Shown: one piece after another, positions 53,102-61,202 of the stretch | Layout: each line of letters starts with the position of its first letter | Position numbering within the stretch: position 1 is the first letter of the stretch | NCBI GenBank assembly: GCA_009877105.1 | Contig: WXFD01000016.1 | Location: forward strand, 1-63,266 | DNA from: Bacteroidales bacterium | GTDB lineage: Bacteria; Bacteroidota; Bacteroidia; Bacteroidales; VadinHA17 | DNA length: 63,266 nucleotides | Direction: 5' to 3' | Notes under the pieces: model-generated | What the model was told of the DNA's origin: nothing | The model's input: the letters and a program-made list of their open reading frames with translations, nothing else | Databases searched by the model: none | Translations under genes and position numbers: made by a program

Positions 53102-54696
53102 CAGGTATAGATAACCATTTCACTCTCGGCATCCCAGCCCATCCCCTTCACATATGTCGTGTACAAACCCGGTGATGAAAATCCGTCCCATACCACCTGG
53201 TGAACCCCCGGTTCAAGGTCATCGGCATATAGTTTCCAAATGATCTCTCCGTCCTTGTTCAGAACGTCCACGTAAACGTTGCCTTTTTCAGGAACAGTTA
53301 CCTCCATTACGACTTTATCGTTTGAATCAGTCCCAAGGGCTTTAACGGAAGGTGCTTCAGTCCTGGCAATCTTTCCGCCTTTCCATGCGTTGTAATCAAA
53401 AGGCTCATCAACCATATGGTACCTGTCTTCATTCTCGCCGTTTGCGTTCCGCCGCAGGTACAGAGTTATAAGGGGAGTGCGTTTCAGGCTTTCAAGCTTA
53501 ATCTTTTTTGCCTTTCCGTTTTCCCACAGGTACACTGGTATATCGTTAGGATCAAGTACATCTGAAAATCCCCGTTCAATTCCGATATGGAACAGGCCGA
53601 AATTGCCGGGCTCATGTCCTGCGAGCCAGTGGGTGATGATATCAACCCTGAAAGGATCTTTGCCAAAGATGATATTGTTGCTCATGATATCCATGGCTTT
53701 CCCTCCCTCATGAGGTCCGCCGGCGAATCCGTCGCCATCGCGTCCGTATATTCCTTCAACAATATTGATACCGGTGGGGGTTACGCTGTAGGAGTCAAGC
53801 ATACGCTGTACCCATTGTTCCATCCACAGGCCTCCCCCGTAGGGCGGGCGGTCCATTGTTGTGTCCCAGCGCGGTATGCCCATTTCAACATGTTTCTTGT
53901 GCAGTTCGGCGACCCTTGCAAGGTAATCGGGCTGGAAGAACTGGTGATAACGGCTGTCATACGATTTGAAGATATCATAATGGCCACCGCAGAACTGATG
54001 GAACTTTTTCCCGGTTATTCCCTGCAGGTTCTTAATTGTTCCGGTTATGCCCATCTGATGCGTCTTGAATTTCGCAATATTGATGAGAAAAGTATCGGGG
54101 GCATTCATTGGGGCCATATATCCGGCCTGCTTAAACACAACCCCGTCGATTTTCTTGAAAATTATTTCATCGCCGAGTTCCCAGAAATCCTTGGTTGACA
54201 GGTTCTTAAGGTCAAAATTGTTCCTTTCAGCCATGGGTGTATAGCCGTTGACCACCCAGGATGAAGGTGCGGCACATTCCCTCAGGTAAAATTCCCGGAG
54301 GCCCTTTGCCTTTACCCCGTTCAGATAACCTTCGATAAAATCGATATCTGTCGTGATGCCCATATTGGCTGTCGGGTCTTTCTTATCAATCCGGCTGGCT
54401 GTCCAGTTGGGCTTGCAGGTTATCTTTGTCGAGAGGGGATACCCCTTCCCTTTTTTTGTTTTTACAAACATTTCGGAAGCGAGCTTGAATGCTGCATCGT
54501 ATTTGGCTTTTGAATCTGTCTTTTCCTTAACGGAGGTAAGGTTTATAAACACTGCCTCCGGATGTGCTTTAATAAAGGGATGAAGATCAAATCCGCCATC
54601 CGCCTCAAACGGAGCTGAGAATGATTCAAATCCCCTGCCTACCAGGCCTGCAACTCCTGCAGCAGAAGATACTCTTATAAAGTCTCGTCTTTTCAT
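53101..54696 (-). CDS. Tat-signal DUF362-family protein, paralogue 1
   Basis: 531 residues, the same length and architecture as the downstream copy, and clearly similar along its length. Signal MKRRDFIRVSSAAGVAG carries RRDFIR. Core motifs: FINLTSVKEKTDS, ITCKPNWTAS, KFKTHQMGITGTIKNLQG; C-terminal FlgD-like VMEVTVPEKGNVYVDVLN. Start codon lies at the edge of the dispersed repeat at 54694. Linked with the amidohydrolase/PLP genes upstream on the same strand. Function unknown. Confidence 0.82.
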   Translation of the reverse strand: MKRRDFIRVSSAAGVAGLVGRGFESFSAPFEADGGFDLHPFIKAHPEAVFINLTSVKEKTDSKAKYDAAFKLASEMFVKTKKGKGYPLSTKITCKPNWTASRIDKKDPTANMGITTDIDFIEGYLNGVKAKGLREFYLRECAAPSSWVVNGYTPMAERNNFDLKNLSTKDFWELGDEIIFKKIDGVVFKQAGYMAPMNAPDTFLINIAKFKTHQMGITGTIKNLQGITGKKFHQFCGGHYDIFKSYDSRYHQFFQPDYLARVAELHKKHVEMGIPRWDTTMDRPPYGGGLWMEQWVQRMLDSYSVTPTGINIVEGIYGRDGDGFAGGPHEGGKAMDIMSNNIIFGKDPFRVDIITHWLAGHEPGNFGLFHIGIERGFSDVLDPNDIPVYLWENGKAKKIKLESLKRTPLITLYLRRNANGENEDRYHMVDEPFDYNAWKGGKIARTEAPSVKALGTDSNDKVVMEVTVPEKGNVYVDVLNKDGEIIWKLYADDLEPGVHQVVWDGFSSPGLYTTYVKGMGWDAESEMVIYT

Positions 54697-54810
54697 ATGA
54701 AAATAAATTTATATACTACTGAAGATTAAGTGGTTCACATGGAACCCACATGAATGTTATTTTCATGCTTTTTTATGATTTTGTATCATGTGGGTTTCAT
54801 ATCATTTTTT
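54694..54810. repeat. Dispersed ~117-bp MITE-like element, copy 2
   Basis: About 90% identical to 33757-33873. Internal 15-bp inverted repeat ATGGAACCCACATGA / TCATGTGGGTTTCAT with one G-U pair in the + orientation, short ends ATATGAAA / TTTCATAT. It begins exactly at the start codon of the DUF362 gene (CAT 54694-54696), so it makes up that gene's entire proximal leader and carries no ORF of its own. Confidence 0.85.
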
Positions 54811-54900
54811 CCTTCTTCATTTATTTACTGTCGCGTAATCTTCTATATTAACGTTTGAAAAAATATTTTGTTCCCTTATCTGATTAATGTCAGCATATTA

Positions 54901-56514
54901 TCAGGATGAGAGCGGCTGACCCTTGGGGTAGCGGATTTGCCGGCGCGTACCCTTATAGCCGTTGCGTTTTGCTGTAAAGTTAGCCCTGATATATTCGCCA
55001 AGGTATATTTCCCCCGAAATGACATCATTGGCCAGTTTGCCGGAAAATGTAAAGGGCACATTATCTGCAATCATTCTCTCCGTGCTGAACAGTTTAACCT
55101 GGTCTCCGTCGATTGTTCCGGTCATTTCGCGCAGTGAGAAGTCACCCTTATGTGATCCCTGTATCCAGTTTCCGTCCTGTTCAAGGATAAACACATGCTG
55201 TGATTTGCTGCTGTAGTATTCGATATCCACGGCCCATCTGCCGCTCAGGTCAGCTGCCGGGGCCTTCATCGGGGCCGGTTTCGGATATTTTTTGTTCAGT
55301 ATTTCATATATGCGGTCAGCAACAGTTTTATCATTCCCGGGCTGCATCTGGCCTGCGGAAATAAGGATCGAAGTGCTTCCCTCCTGGTCGCCAAAGCCGC
55401 TATGGACAGCGATCCTGGGCTTTGTTGTTGCCAGGATTTCCCCAACCTCGGGTCCGGTTATATTAAACTGTTCCGGATCCCATGATATGGCAAGCATCGG
55501 GCTCCTGTTGTTCAGGCTATGCGGTTCACGTATTGAGGTTTTAATTCCTTTTATCCCGGTGACTTTTTTTGAGATATTTTCCAGGTAGGTATGCCATGTT
55601 CTCATTTTCTCGTCATGATCGCGTGTCACCCAATCTTCGACTGCAGCGAGCATGCCCATCATTTCTTCCTTCCCGACCTTATTATCGCGTCCGGTTCCAT
55701 GGTGGGGCGAGCTTGCCTGCCAAGCCGACATCAGTATAGCCTTGCTTCCGAGCAGCAGCCCTGCACACTGCGGGCCGCACAGGGCTTTGCCCCCGCTGTA
55801 GGCCACAACAGTTGCCCCGCGCTGAAGATGTACGTTGGGAACTGTGAGATCCTCCGCAGCAGCATCGACCAGGAATGGAATATTGAGGGGTTTTGCCAGG
55901 GCAGCTATTTTGTCTTCCGCGAACTCCCGTCCGGGTTCGGTATCGGCACCCGTCATTATATATATCATTGCGGTGCGCGGGCTGAGGGCTTTTCCCAGTT
56001 CCTCAAGCGTATTTACCGTGATGATCCTGACGCCTATATTGCGGATTGCATGATCATAGGCGTTTCTGGAGCTCTTCGGGATAACCACCTCGGTTTTGTC
56101 AAAGCCGGTGAGATCGGGGATCCGAACCATTTTCTCAGGATTTCCCCCGGCCACACAGGCAGCTGTAACGTGTTTCATTCCGGCAGCACAGCCTGCGGAG
56201 ACCATTCCCCACTCTGCCCCGGTTATTTCAGCAAGGCGCCTGCCTATTCCGAAAGCCAGTTCATCATACTGGACAAAATGACCGGCAGCTGCATGAGCAG
56301 CTTCGACAACAGCCGGGCGCTCAAGGGAACCGCCGATTATTGTATATGTGCCGACACAATTAATTACCGGATCAACTCCTATTGATTCATAGATATTCGG
56401 TCCTGTCTTCAGCGGTCCGCTGGCAGGTCCGACAACTGATTCCAATGGAAGAAATGTTCCGGCCAGAGGCAGAACTGAAAGATTCTTAATAAGGTCCCTG
56501 CGTATCATGGTCAT
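54901..56514 (-). CDS. Tat-signal SelA-like PLP enzyme with C-terminal beta domain
   Basis: 537 residues. Signal TMIRRDLIKNLSVLPLAG with RRDLIK; a second Met (residue 3) is an equal start candidate. PLP residues Asp217 (PFLVDAAAE) and Lys243 in YSGGKALCGPQCAG. The C-terminal module (LSGRWAVDIEYYSS, GSHKGDFSLREM, GEYIRANFTAKR) matches that of the 19874 enzyme. Lies 21 bp after deacetylase C on the same strand, so deacylase and lyase are cotranscribed. Inferred ammonia-lyase acting on the deacylated product. Confidence 0.82.
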   Translation of the reverse strand: MTMIRRDLIKNLSVLPLAGTFLPLESVVGPASGPLKTGPNIYESIGVDPVINCVGTYTIIGGSLERPAVVEAAHAAAGHFVQYDELAFGIGRRLAEITGAEWGMVSAGCAAGMKHVTAACVAGGNPEKMVRIPDLTGFDKTEVVIPKSSRNAYDHAIRNIGVRIITVNTLEELGKALSPRTAMIYIMTGADTEPGREFAEDKIAALAKPLNIPFLVDAAAEDLTVPNVHLQRGATVVAYSGGKALCGPQCAGLLLGSKAILMSAWQASSPHHGTGRDNKVGKEEMMGMLAAVEDWVTRDHDEKMRTWHTYLENISKKVTGIKGIKTSIREPHSLNNRSPMLAISWDPEQFNITGPEVGEILATTKPRIAVHSGFGDQEGSTSILISAGQMQPGNDKTVADRIYEILNKKYPKPAPMKAPAADLSGRWAVDIEYYSSKSQHVFILEQDGNWIQGSHKGDFSLREMTGTIDGDQVKLFSTERMIADNVPFTFSGKLANDVISGEIYLGEYIRANFTAKRNGYKGTRRQIRYPKGQPLSS

Positions 56515-56535
56515 AGGTTTTAAAATGGTTCATCA

Positions 56536-57807
56536 TTATTTCTGGTTAATTTTCTGGTGATCGAGCCAGTTTTCGGCGGAAAGGCCATTCTGGTCCCAAA
56601 CGATCCGGCCGTTTCGTATTGTCATTTCAGCCTCAAGTTTTTTAGTGCCCTCAAGCCTGTGATTACGGGTATCAATAAATCCGAACTTTCCTTCCTTCAG
56701 GCTGAGAATGACAATGTCTGCAACTGCTCCTTCGCCAAGATTACCAAGATCTTTACGATTTAATGTGCCCGCCGGGCCCCAGGTAGCACTATATACGGCA
56801 TCCTGAAGGCTCATTCCGATATTGAGGAATTTCGAAACTATATCGAGCATATTTTTCATTCCTGAATTAATGCTCGACCTGTGAAGATCCGATCCGAACG
56901 AATCGGGCTTCAGTCCCTGCCTGAAGGCGGGAACAGCGATATTGAAATGGAACATTCCGCCTCCGTGTCCAACGTCAAACCTGACACCTTTCTTTTTCGC
57001 CTCCATCACAAATGGTTTGATTTTCAGGTTTTCATCAAGAAGACAGTCGCGGTCGACCGCGGTGCAGTAGCTATGAGTGTATATATCGCCGGGCCTGAGC
57101 CGCCCGAGGATCTCTTCAAGCGGGTACTGGGGCATGTGGCATTCCACAATCAGCGGAACGTCCGACAGTTTCGCGGCTTCAAGTGCCCGGTCGAAAGGTG
57201 CCCAGTCGCTTCCGCGATAGTGTCCGATCTTGACACCCACAATAATTTCAGGGTACTGATCTATAACCAGCGACGTCATCCTTGCATCCATATCGTTAAG
57301 GTCCTCTTCGGAAGGGAATCCTGTCATTCCCGACCCGGCAATGTTGAGAAATGCAAGTACCCTGGTCACTGACCTGTCAATAACCTGCCGCTTAAAAACA
57401 GGAAAATTCCTCCAGCCCGAAGTACCAGCATCCACCACGGTGGTTATTCCTGCCTTAAGGGTAATATCATCGGGAGAAATGCACATGAATCCGTCGGCAA
57501 ACCCGTTATTCGTGCCGACAAAAACATGGGTGTGAATGTCAATCAGACCGGGCGTCACGTAAAGTCCCCCGGCATCAATGACTTTTTTTGCATTTCCGGC
57601 AGGGATGGAAGCAGCCACCCTGAGAATTTTTCCGTTGGCAACCGCAACATCCATGATGCCGTCAATCTTATTCCCGGGATCAATTACATGACCGCCTTTG
57701 ATCAGAATGTCAATCTCCTGGGAATGCAGAATCATAACCTGGAACAGCAGGATGACAAATACAGGAATGATTTTTCCCAGACCTGGTATGATTACTTTTT
57801 TCAGCAT
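56536..57807 (-). CDS. Exported cog3964-type amidohydrolase/deacetylase, paralogue C
   Basis: 423 residues from ATG 57807 (MLKKVIIPGLGKIIPVFVILL), preceded by an AAAAGGTG stretch that could serve as a ribosome site; an ATG eight codons upstream is also possible. Sec signal ends near ILHSQ. Metal ligands complete: HxH in IDIHTHV, Lys in VGVKIGHY, His in YTHSYC, His in FDVGHGGGMF, Asp in GSDLHRS. Coupled to the SelA-like gene 21 bp downstream. More diverged than paralogues A, B and D; note IDIHTHV and a GxDL start differing from SSDL. Confidence 0.9.
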   Translation of the reverse strand: MLKKVIIPGLGKIIPVFVILLFQVMILHSQEIDILIKGGHVIDPGNKIDGIMDVAVANGKILRVAASIPAGNAKKVIDAGGLYVTPGLIDIHTHVFVGTNNGFADGFMCISPDDITLKAGITTVVDAGTSGWRNFPVFKRQVIDRSVTRVLAFLNIAGSGMTGFPSEEDLNDMDARMTSLVIDQYPEIIVGVKIGHYRGSDWAPFDRALEAAKLSDVPLIVECHMPQYPLEEILGRLRPGDIYTHSYCTAVDRDCLLDENLKIKPFVMEAKKKGVRFDVGHGGGMFHFNIAVPAFRQGLKPDSFGSDLHRSSINSGMKNMLDIVSKFLNIGMSLQDAVYSATWGPAGTLNRKDLGNLGEGAVADIVILSLKEGKFGFIDTRNHRLEGTKKLEAEMTIRNGRIVWDQNGLSAENWLDHQKINQK

Positions 57808-57838
57808 TTTTTCACCTTTTTTTATGATCACCGGGTTT

Positions 57839-58160
57839 CCCGTCCCTCTGTTTTTTCCTCCGTGTCCCTCTGTGTTCTCCGTGGTTTATCTGTGTTTCTC
57901 CGAGCCCTCTGTGGTTTTCCTCCGTGTACCACTGTGTTCTCCGTGGTTTATCTCCGTGCTTCTCTGTGCCCTCCGTGGTTTTCCTTCGTCCTTTTCCGTG
58001 CCCTCTGTGGTTCTCTCCGTGTACCACTGTGTTCTCTGTGGTTAATCTCCATGCTTCTCCGTGCCCTCTGTGGTTCTCTCTGTGCACCTCTGTGTTTTCT
58101 GTGGTTAATCTCCATGCTTCTCCGTGCCCTCCGTGGTTTTTCTCTTTGTACCTCCGTGGT
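57839..58160. repeat. Degenerate CCGTGGTT-type tandem array (~31/62-bp period)
   Basis: Degenerate pyrimidine-rich units such as CTCCGTGGTTTATCTCCGTG and CCTCTGTGGTTTTCCTCCG repeat across 320 bp; GTGGTTTATC or GTGGTTAATC anchors fall at 57881, 57943, 58038, 58101 and 58156, i.e. mostly steps near 62 or 31 nt. It fills the gap between two deacetylase genes. Translated frames are open on both strands (NHRGHGE-type text) but these are by-products of the repeat. From memory, similar text occurs between genes of many environmental bacteria; function unknown. Confidence 0.85.
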
Positions 58161-58204
58161 TAACGTTCCCTGATTAACCCCTCGTTCAGTTTAAAACCAT
58201 CCTC

Positions 58205-59494
58205 CTATCTGCCGCTGACCGGTTTGACTTCATCCCACATCGGGGCAGCAATTCCGTTCAGGTCCCACACGACCCTTCCGTCGCGGATGGTCAGTTCTGC
58301 TTCAAGTTTCTGGGTTCCCTTCATTTTCGTACCCCTGACATCGAGAAACCCGAAATCGCCTTTTCTGAGTGTGAAAACAGCCACATCGGCCGGAGCGCCT
58401 TCACTCAGGTGCCCCAGCTCGGTTCTTTTAATAACCTTTGCCGGGTTCCAGGTTGCCCTGAGAATGACATCGTTGAGTGAAAGCCCCATATTCAGGAATT
58501 TCGAAAGCAGATTAGCCATATCCTTCATTCCGCTGTTCATGCTTCCTATATGCAGGTCGGAAGAAATAACATCCGCAATGAATCCCTGCTGAACAGATGG
58601 TATTGCCTGTTTCCAGTGAAAGGCTCCTCCTCCGTGGCCCACGTCGAAGATTATTCCTCTTTTTTGAGCCTCAAAAATGAAAGGTTTGACCTTGCCGTTT
58701 TCATCAACCGGTACTTCCCTGTCCTGCGGCGCATTTGCATAGGTATGGGTCCAGATGTCACCGGGACGCAGGTGTTTCATAAACAGTTCCTCGATCGGCA
58801 GGGGAGGGTGATGTTCACCAAGGTCCACCATGACCGGCACATTTGCTATTTTCCCGGCTTCCACGGCCTTGTCAACCTGTGTAAAATCGGGTCCCCAGTA
58901 ATGCGCCGACTTCACCCCTACAAGGATTTCCGGGAAAAGCCTTGTTATCATATATGAGGTCATAACCGGATTCATGTCTGTCACATCCTGCTCCTCAAAC
59001 CTCCCGTACATACCTGTGCCCACGATATTAAGGAATGCGAGTATTCTTGTTCTCGACCTGTCAATAGTCTGCGACTTGAAAGCCCGGAAGTTTCTCCAGC
59101 CAGCGGAACCGGCATCGACCACCGTTGTTACACCGGCCCTGAAGGTAAATCCGTCGGGAGGCAGTGCATCCCATCCGTCAGCAATGTATGATCCCGGTTC
59201 TGTTCCGTGAAATGCATGAACATGCATATCTATTAGCCCGGGTGTTACATACATTCCCGTAACATCCACAACCCGCCTTGCGTTGCTTGCGGGAATATCC
59301 TTTGCAACCCTGAGGATCTTGCCATCGGCAATTGCCACATCCATCCTTGAATTGATGTTGTTTTTCGGATCGATTACATGGCCGCCTTTGAGAAGGATTG
59401 AGATCTGCTGCGACAGCACCGGCCCTGAAGCAAAAACCATAGCGGCCAGCAGGAAGATGGCCCTATAAGCATATATCCTGGTTTTTCCACTCAT
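58205..59494 (-). CDS. Exported cog3964-type amidohydrolase/deacetylase, paralogue D
   Basis: 429 residues from ATG 59494 (MSGKTRIYAYRAIFLLAAMV); an in-frame ATG eleven codons earlier (59527) is less likely because of the polar extension. Sec signal ends near PVLSQQ. Metal ligands complete: HxH in IDMHVHA, Lys in VGVKSAHYW, His in WTHTYA, His in FDVGHGGGAF, Asp in SSDLHIG. Closest in sequence to paralogue B. Separated from paralogue C by the CCGTGGTT array and so possibly its own transcription unit. Confidence 0.9.
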   Translation of the reverse strand: MSGKTRIYAYRAIFLLAAMVFASGPVLSQQISILLKGGHVIDPKNNINSRMDVAIADGKILRVAKDIPASNARRVVDVTGMYVTPGLIDMHVHAFHGTEPGSYIADGWDALPPDGFTFRAGVTTVVDAGSAGWRNFRAFKSQTIDRSRTRILAFLNIVGTGMYGRFEEQDVTDMNPVMTSYMITRLFPEILVGVKSAHYWGPDFTQVDKAVEAGKIANVPVMVDLGEHHPPLPIEELFMKHLRPGDIWTHTYANAPQDREVPVDENGKVKPFIFEAQKRGIIFDVGHGGGAFHWKQAIPSVQQGFIADVISSDLHIGSMNSGMKDMANLLSKFLNMGLSLNDVILRATWNPAKVIKRTELGHLSEGAPADVAVFTLRKGDFGFLDVRGTKMKGTQKLEAELTIRDGRVVWDLNGIAAPMWDEVKPVSGR

Positions 59495-59853
59495 TTGATA
59501 AAATTTATTATTTTGAACATTAAACACCCGTCATGCATACAGGGCAAAGCCCTTTATTTTAACACACGGAAGCCTATTCCTGTGCAAATAATTAACAAAT
59601 TCAGGTCCATAATAATTCAAATTTACACAAATTAATGCCGAAATCCATGCCTTCCTCTTACCTGGACCTGAATAAAAAGGCAGTGTATTACAACACTACC
59701 TGCCAGTTTTACTTTTCATTTCTGACCGACATCAATCCTCTTTTCACCTGAAATAATTCCGTTCTGTCTCAGAATGCGAAAGCGGAGTAAAATTACAAAT
59801 TTTCCTTAGCCCCTGCAGATCAGGCGATGCTTTTATTCTTAAAGATTGTTAAA
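59495..59853. other. Intergenic gap between divergent genes with paired inverted repeats
   Basis: No ORF of note. An 11-bp perfect inverted repeat ATTCAGGTCCA (59599-59609) / TGGACCTGAAT (59663-59673) and, next to it, a bulged hairpin GGCAGTGT...ACACTACCTGCC followed by T-rich sequence. Could be a small RNA or operator region; nothing decides it. Confidence 0.4.
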
Positions 59854-59884
59854 TTGGACAACCCGGAAAAAACTCATATTTTTG
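59854..59884 (+). promoter_or_regulatory. Promoter of the propeller gene (TTG-N20-TATTTTTG)
   Basis: TTG at 59854-59856, TATTTTTG at 59877-59884, spacer 20 bp; a full consensus match with a leader of about 80 nt to ATG 59972. Confidence 0.7.
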
Positions 59885-59971
59885 CATTTCTTAAATTCAT
59901 ATTTTTACCCTGAACGTGTTTGCGAAATTCACACGGAAAAAGAAGAAAAAAACAAATAAATCAGAAAAATC

Positions 59972-61045
59972 ATGAATCACAACAAATTAAAATTAAAGAG
60001 CCTTGCCGCAGGGAGTAAAACATTTCTTTCCGGCGGCATTTTATTAATAATCCTGGCAGCATTGGGGTTTTCCTCACCTGCAGGCCAGCAGGCAGCAAAG
60101 GAGACTGGCATCTCCGCCAAAAAATACTCGACGGTTGCAGTTGATGAGAAAAACATAAAGTGGTTTGTAACTGAAAACGGAGTTGTGAGTTTTGACGGGA
60201 CAAAATGGAAGCTTCACGGTTCCAATGACAATCTTCCCTCTGATGTGAACCACCTGGCTCTCGCTTTTTCTGCTTCCGGGCCGGAGTTACTGGTTGCGTC
60301 TTCAAACGGGGCAACTGTTGCCTCACTGCCTCCCGATCCCCAAAAGGGAACCAGGGTTTTCAAAGCGTCTGATTCGCCATCAATGGGCGACAAGGTATCA
60401 AGGGTAGCCGCAGGATCAAATCTGCTGAAATGGTTTGCCACAGACAAGGGTATTGCAGCATACGGCGACGGCAAATGGATGAAACCTGAGTACACAAGTT
60501 ATTATCCTGTTGAATTATTCGAGGAATTTCCAATTACCTCGCTGGGCACGAACGCTGCAGGCGATACACTTTATGTTGGTACATACGGGGCCGGAGTTGC
60601 GAGGATTTTCAAGAACAATGACCTCGATGCCATTTCTGGGGCATCTGAATATGCCATATGGGGGCCGATAATTATGCCGTCCGATACCATTCAAAGTATT
60701 TATATAGCAAGGGATGGTTCGAAGTGGTTTGGTACAAACCTGGGGATCGCACAACACACCGGCAGCAACACTCTCGACAACTGGACCGTTTACACCACTG
60801 AAGAAGGCCTTGTAAATGATGATGTTCAGGCCATAACAGCTGACCTGAAAGGCAATTACTGGTTTGGCACCAAAGGTGGGATATCTGTTTTCAACGGCTC
60901 TTCGTGGACCACCTATACCAGAAGCAACGGCCTCAACAGTGACAATATCCTGTGCCTTGGCGTCGACAAGGATGGAGTTGTCTGGATCGGAACCGACAAC
61001 GGGGTGAACAGCTTCAGGGACGGACAGTTTACAAGTTACAGGTAG
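59972..61045 (+). CDS. Exported two-component-regulator-type propeller protein
   Basis: 357 residues. N-terminal membrane segment/signal (about 18-38, ending SSPAGQQA). Propeller blades of the Reg_prop type: NIKWFVTENGVVSFDGTKW cut as its parts (KWFVTENGV, SFDGTKWK), KWFGTNLGIAQH, YWFGTKGGISVF, VVWIGTDNGVNSF. No kinase, DNA-binding or T9SS tail follows, so this is a stand-alone propeller, probably periplasmic or surface-bound. Role unknown; similar blades are found in hybrid two-component sensors of polysaccharide loci. Own promoter at 59854. Confidence 0.82.
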   Translation: MNHNKLKLKSLAAGSKTFLSGGILLIILAALGFSSPAGQQAAKETGISAKKYSTVAVDEKNIKWFVTENGVVSFDGTKWKLHGSNDNLPSDVNHLALAFSASGPELLVASSNGATVASLPPDPQKGTRVFKASDSPSMGDKVSRVAAGSNLLKWFATDKGIAAYGDGKWMKPEYTSYYPVELFEEFPITSLGTNAAGDTLYVGTYGAGVARIFKNNDLDAISGASEYAIWGPIIMPSDTIQSIYIARDGSKWFGTNLGIAQHTGSNTLDNWTVYTTEEGLVNDDVQAITADLKGNYWFGTKGGISVFNGSSWTTYTRSNGLNSDNILCLGVDKDGVVWIGTDNGVNSFRDGQFTSYR

Positions 61046-61164
61046 CCGGATTTCCGGGCCTGCGCCGGCCAGGGCAGTAGCCGAAGATCATATACGGATT
61101 CTGGATCATCAAAAAGATATACTTCCCGTAGTACCAGATCAAGCCCCGGCGGAAGAGAAAGTAC

Positions 61165-61202
61165 AAAAGTTGCCAACTGTTAATCGTTAATCTGCAACTT
61201 TT
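61165..61202. terminator. Bidirectional terminator between propeller and serpin genes
   Basis: AAAAGTTGC (61165-61173) and GCAACTTTT (61194-61202) form a 9-bp perfect stem with A/T flanks on either side, so it can stop transcription from both convergent genes. It abuts the serpin stop codon. Confidence 0.65.

Noticed and set aside
52217..54198. Long + strand frames inside both DUF362 genes
   Set aside because: The same antisense frame appears in both paralogues because their coding strands are similar, not because of a second gene.
55591..56385. 264-codon + strand frame
   Set aside because: Antisense to the SelA-like gene at 54901; no domain.
57839..58160. CRISPR array
   Set aside because: Units are degenerate with no unique spacers of even length, and no cas genes are present.
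57526..58173. Open frames in the CCGTGGTT array on both strands (text such as NHRGHGE)
   Set aside because: They follow the degenerate DNA repeat, have low complexity and no start-site or family support.
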